45,148 bases of DNA from Rhodobacteraceae bacterium UBA2776. GTDB lineage: Bacteria > Pseudomonadota > Alphaproteobacteria > Rhodobacterales > Rhodobacteraceae. The translations under genes were made by a program, and so were the position numbers. The DNA is taken from assembly GCA_002352425.1 (NCBI GenBank), contig DEIK01000120.1:1-45148 (forward strand), written 5' to 3'. Of the stretch, positions 41,747 to 45,148 are shown in pieces (the stretch's first letter is position 1; every line of letters begins with the position of its first letter). The notes under the pieces were generated by a model. The model made no database searches. It was not told the DNA's origin and was given only the letters and a program-made list of their open reading frames with translations.

Positions 41747-43417
41747 TTAGCAGTTCAAAATACCTGGCAGGTTTAACCCCTGTTCACGCGCGCAATCCAG
41801 CGCGATGTCATAGCCCGCATCCGCGTGGCGCATGACGCCGGTCGCGGGATCATTCCACAACACATTTGCCAAACGGCGATCCGCGTCCTCGGTTCCGTCA
41901 CAACAAATCACCATGCCCGAATGCTGCGAAAACCCCATCCCAACACCACCGCCGTGATGCAACGAAACCCACGTGGCCCCCCCTGCAACATTCAACATGG
42001 CGTTCAGCAACGGCCAATCTGACACGGCGTCCGAGCCGTCTTTCATGGCCTCGGTTTCGCGATTTGGAGAGGCAACCGAGCCGCTATCAAGATGATCCCG
42101 ACCAATCACGACGGGGGCTGACAATTCGCCATTGCGCACCATTTCATTGAAGGCCAGCCCCAGCTTGTGGCGTTGCCCCAAACCGACCCAGCAAATCCGC
42201 GCCGGCAGGCCTTGGAAATCAATTCGTTCACGGGCCATATCCAACCAATTGTGCAGATGTGGATCGTCAATCAGTTCCTTAACCTTGGCGTCGGTTTTGT
42301 AGATATCCTCGGGATCGCCGGACAGCGCGCACCACCGGAACGGGCCAATTCCACGACAAAACAACGGGCGGATATAGGCGGGGACAAAACCTGGAAAGGC
42401 AAAGGCGTCCTCTAACCCTTCGTCCAACGCGACCTGTCGAATATTGTTGCCATAGTCCACAGTCGGGACACCCGCATTCCAAAACGCGACCATCGCTGCG
42501 ACTTGAACCTTCATCGAGGCCCGCGCGGCAATTTCGACGGCTTTGGGATCGCTTTCTTGCATGGCGCGCCATTGGGCGACGTTCCACCCTTGTGGTAGGT
42601 ACCCATGCACCGGATCATGCGCCGAGGTTTGGTCGGTTACGAGGTCCGGTTTAATGCCGCGTTTATAGAGTTCAGGAAACACGTCTGCAGCATTGCCGAT
42701 CAAGGCCACAGATTTTGCTTCGCCTGCCTTGCTCCAGGCGTCGATCATCGCCAATGCTTCGTCTAGGTCATGGGTTTTTTCATCCACATACCGCGTACGC
42801 AGGCGAAAATCTGCGCGGGTTTCGTCGCATTCAACAGCCAGACAACAGGCCCCTGCCATCACAGCCGCCAAGGGTTGTGCGCCGCCCATGCCACCCAAGC
42901 CCCCTGTCAAAATCCAGCGCCCTTTCAGGTTGCCATCATAGTGTTGGCGACCGGCTTCCATAAAGGTCTCGTAGGTGCCTTGCACAATGCCCTGCGTACC
43001 AATGTAAATCCACGATCCTGCGGTCATTTGGCCATACATCGCCAGACCCTTTTTATCGAGTTCGTTAAAGTGGTCCCAGTTTGCCCAATGCGGTACAAGG
43101 TTCGAGTTGGCGATCAACACGCGTGGCGCGTCTTTGTGGGTGTTAAAAACGCCAACAGGTTTGCCGGATTGCACCAGCAGCGTTTGTGTTTCCTCTAGGT
43201 CTTTGAGGGTCGCGACGATGGCGTCAAAGTCCTCCCAGGTCCGCGCGGCGCGTCCAATGCCGCCATAAACCACCAATTCATGCGGGTTTTCGGCCACGTC
43301 AGGATGCAGGTTGTTCATCAACATCCGCATCGGGGCCTCGGTAAGCCAGCTTTTGGCGGTGATCTCGGTTCCTGTCGGCGGGTAAACGTCGCGGGTGTTG
43401 TGGCGGGATTTGTTCAT
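41747..43417 (-). CDS. hutU: Urocanate hydratase
   Basis: 556 aa, the normal length. NAD+-binding loop GGLGGMGGAQP at residues 172-182 and the active-site Cys C409 in ARICWVGLGQRHKLG, equal to C410 of the Pseudomonas enzyme, are present. It converts urocanate to imidazolone propionate in histidine breakdown. The start overlaps the hutG stop (ATGA), and an AGGAGG box precedes it inside hutG. It is the last hut gene of this - strand run; hutI, the next enzyme of the pathway, is not seen downstream. Confidence 0.97.
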   Translation of the reverse strand: MNKSRHNTRDVYPPTGTEITAKSWLTEAPMRMLMNNLHPDVAENPHELVVYGGIGRAARTWEDFDAIVATLKDLEETQTLLVQSGKPVGVFNTHKDAPRVLIANSNLVPHWANWDHFNELDKKGLAMYGQMTAGSWIYIGTQGIVQGTYETFMEAGRQHYDGNLKGRWILTGGLGGMGGAQPLAAVMAGACCLAVECDETRADFRLRTRYVDEKTHDLDEALAMIDAWSKAGEAKSVALIGNAADVFPELYKRGIKPDLVTDQTSAHDPVHGYLPQGWNVAQWRAMQESDPKAVEIAARASMKVQVAAMVAFWNAGVPTVDYGNNIRQVALDEGLEDAFAFPGFVPAYIRPLFCRGIGPFRWCALSGDPEDIYKTDAKVKELIDDPHLHNWLDMARERIDFQGLPARICWVGLGQRHKLGLAFNEMVRNGELSAPVVIGRDHLDSGSVASPNRETEAMKDGSDAVSDWPLLNAMLNVAGGATWVSLHHGGGVGMGFSQHSGMVICCDGTEDADRRLANVLWNDPATGVMRHADAGYDIALDCAREQGLNLPGILNC

Positions 43418-44214
43418 TGGGAGCCTCCTAAGGACGGGGTCAGATCGGCCAAAGCGGTAAGGATGGATGTCAGATGTGGGCGGATTTGATCGGCCTTGGC
43501 TTGGTCATAGGTCCAAGGAGCGGACTCATCTGTTAGGTAAGTGGATTGCGTCAATTCCATTTGTATCGCGTGGATGTTGTTGTCGGGTTGACCATAATGA
43601 CGGGTGGTCCATCCGCCTTTGAAACGGCCATTCACAGTGCTGGAAAAACCTGTTGCGCGGGTGCAGATCTTGGTCGTTTCGGTTTCGATTTTGGCAGCAC
43701 AGGTTGCGCCCATATTCGTACCTATGTTGAAATCCGGTAAGATACCTTTAAACAAGAACGAAATGGCGGATCGGATTGAGTGGCAGTCATATAAAATGGC
43801 GACACCATGCACATCACGTACCCGCAACAATTCAGCTTGAAGGGCCGCGTGGTAGGGCGCATGGAATGTTTTTCGGCGGGCCTCAACATCGGCATCGGTG
43901 GGCGGCGTGTCCCAGATATCGACGCCATCAAAGTCAGTCATCGGCACAAGTGTTGTGGTGTTTTGGTCAGGGTATAGGCTGGTGCCCGCCGGATCACGGT
44001 TTGCATCAATCACATAGCGATGGAAGTTGGCACGAACGGTTGTGACCTCGGGCAAAATATCCGCATAAAGGCGATCAATATGCCAATCCGTGTCGGCTAG
44101 TTTATGACCATTTTCGTTCAACGCCTGCGCAATTTCATCTGGCACAAATGTGCCGGTATGCGGCAACCCCAACACGATCGGACCCGCGCCTTGATGAACC
44201 GTGGCTGGCGTCAT
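43414..44214 (-). CDS. hutG: N-formylglutamate deformylase (HutG)
   Basis: 266 aa of the N-formylglutamate amidohydrolase family. It has LGLPHTGTFVPDEI near residues 14-27, VIDANRDPAG near 68-77, and YDCHSIRS near 141-148, which supply metal and substrate ligands. It hydrolyses N-formylglutamate to formate and glutamate, the last step of the five-step histidine pathway. This implies that formiminoglutamate deiminase (hutF) exists elsewhere. ATGA overlap with both hutH and hutU shows a tight operon. Confidence 0.92.
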   Translation of the reverse strand: MTPATVHQGAGPIVLGLPHTGTFVPDEIAQALNENGHKLADTDWHIDRLYADILPEVTTVRANFHRYVIDANRDPAGTSLYPDQNTTTLVPMTDFDGVDIWDTPPTDADVEARRKTFHAPYHAALQAELLRVRDVHGVAILYDCHSIRSAISFLFKGILPDFNIGTNMGATCAAKIETETTKICTRATGFSSTVNGRFKGGWTTRHYGQPDNNIHAIQMELTQSTYLTDESAPWTYDQAKADQIRPHLTSILTALADLTPSLGGSQ

Positions 44215-45148
44215 TCTGCGTGTCCTTTCACGAAAGCTGGCAGATCAACCACCGCCGCCAGTGCGCCGGTTTCAACCAGTGCAGTAGCGGCCTTGATGGA
44301 GGGGGCCATGTACCGGTCCTCGGCCATGGTTGGCACTTTGGCACGCAAGACGGCCATCACCGCTTGCAACGCAGTGCTGGTTTGTAGCGGGGCGCGGAAC
44401 TCGATCCCTTGAGTGCCACACATCGCCTCGACACCGAGAATAACGTTCAAGTTGGTGTTCATCCGCAACAAACGGCGCGCAGCATGGGCAGCCATGCTGA
44501 CATGGTCCTCTTGGTTGGCTGAGGTTGGCGTGCTGTCAGTCGTACATGGGTTGGCCAGATGCTTATTCTCACTCATCAAGGCGGCCGTTGTGACTTCGGC
44601 GATCATAAGACCCGAGTTCAAGCCGGGATTGGGTGTAAGAAACGGCGGCAGATCAAACGACAGGGTTGGATCCACCATCAGCGCCACGCGACGTTGCGCA
44701 ATAGCCCCGATTTCAGACACCGCGACGGCGATCTGGTCGGCGGCAAACCCAACCGGTTCGGCGTGGAAATTCCCGCCCGAAACGATCAACCCATCATCGA
44801 CCAACACCAGCGGATTATCGGTCACGGCATTGGCCTCGATTTCAAGCGTGCGTCCAGCAAAATACAGCAGATCCATCGCAGCGCCTGTCACCTGCGGCTG
44901 GCACCTGATGCAATAAGGGTCTTGCACGCGCGTGTCGCCATCACGGTGGCTCTCGCGGATTTGCGAGCCCCCCATCAACGCACGTTGCGCGCGGGCCACG
45001 GCGATCTGTCCGGCGTGGCCGCGTAGGGTGTGGATTGCGTCTTGTAACGGCGCGGTCGAGCCCATGATAGCATCCGTCGACAGTGCAGAGGTCAAAACCG
45101 AGGTCGCCGCATTGCGCCACGCGCCCCACAGCCCGACCAACGCACAGG
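44211..45148 (-). CDS. hutH: Histidine ammonia-lyase, C-terminal part (5' end outside window)
   Basis: About 312 codons are visible, and the frame is open to the right edge of the window. Family stretches are HALRGHAGQ-like TLRGHAGQIAVARAQRALM, the QDPYCIRCQPQVTGA motif, SGGNFHAEPVGFAAD, and near the end a helical bundle. The MIO-forming Ala-Ser-Gly lies further upstream outside the window. The enzyme removes ammonia from histidine to give urocanate. It is the first of the three hut genes here and overlaps hutG by ATGA. Confidence 0.95.
   Translation of the reverse strand, partial: CALVGLWGAWRNAATSVLTSALSTDAIMGSTAPLQDAIHTLRGHAGQIAVARAQRALMGGSQIRESHRDGDTRVQDPYCIRCQPQVTGAAMDLLYFAGRTLEIEANAVTDNPLVLVDDGLIVSGGNFHAEPVGFAADQIAVAVSEIGAIAQRRVALMVDPTLSFDLPPFLTPNPGLNSGLMIAEVTTAALMSENKHLANPCTTDSTPTSANQEDHVSMAAHAARRLLRMNTNLNVILGVEAMCGTQGIEFRAPLQTSTALQAVMAVLRAKVPTMAEDRYMAPSIKAATALVETGALAAVVDLPAFVKGHAE

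Noticed and set aside
1..45148. CRISPR array or defence locus
   Set aside because: No regularly spaced repeats or cas-like genes were seen; the only iterated motif (25275-25422) is irregular and has three copies.

Overview
The window looks like a chromosomal stretch from an alphaproteobacterium, most probably a marine Roseobacter-group member of the Rhodobacteraceae. This is an inference from gene content and protein style: leuA next to mreBCD-mrdA-rodA, a multi-subunit Mrp antiporter locus, KpsT/KpsE capsule export, a hut operon, and many ATGA-coupled genes of moderate GC. No rRNA or CRISPR array is seen. One tRNA gene is present.

Layout. (1) 1-6528, + strand: the 3' end of leuA, then the rod-shape and elongasome operon mreB-mreC-mreD-mrdA-rodA, followed by a VOC-family protein and a GhrA-like hydroxyacid dehydrogenase to 7881. 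(2) 7935-9318, - strand: a uracil-DNA glycosylase family gene and an SseB-like gene. (3) 9398-10784, + strand: an ArsR-type regulator overlapping a COG0701/ArsP-type permease gene. (4) 10872-18782, + strand: an 11-gene Mrp-type cation/proton antiporter operon with a detached MrpA C-terminal part, three NuoL/M/N-type subunits and two unrecognised small genes. (5) 18991-24169, + strand: capsule export genes kpsT and kpsE, a phosphomannomutase/phosphoglucomutase and an MscS-type channel.

(6) 24243-25520: a tRNA-Gln(UUG) gene whose 3' end starts a 43-bp direct repeat. A second copy lies about 1.17 kb downstream. The enclosed DNA holds only an N-terminally truncated TcmP gene and short repeats, which looks like a decayed mini-island at a tRNA. 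(7) 25772-29750, + strand: a Fur/Zur-type regulator followed by five genes that match the Vibrio ZrgABCDE zinc-uptake set (DUF2796 protein, ABC ATPase, FtsX-like permease, two DUF3299 proteins). (8) 29751-33322: a decay zone with two IS6-like ends, a truncated IS6-family transposase, a CaiB/BaiF CoA-transferase pseudogene and a frameshifted LysR gene, plus one unknown membrane-anchored protein.

(9) 33419-37220, - strand: an unusual four-gene operon encoding a stand-alone Rieske protein, an oxygenase catalytic subunit that has lost its Rieske cluster, a glutamine-synthetase-like ligase and an unknown protein. A divergent IclR-family regulator gene follows, and a PcaR-like palindrome lies between the two. 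I regard this split Rieske oxygenase plus ligase unit as the best candidate for an undescribed system. (10) 38100-40636, - strand: a possible 66-aa protein gene and malate synthase G. (11) 40912-45148: a truncated SDR gene, an unexplained 346-bp stretch with a + strand terminator, and the histidine-degradation genes hutH(partial)-hutG-hutU on the - strand.
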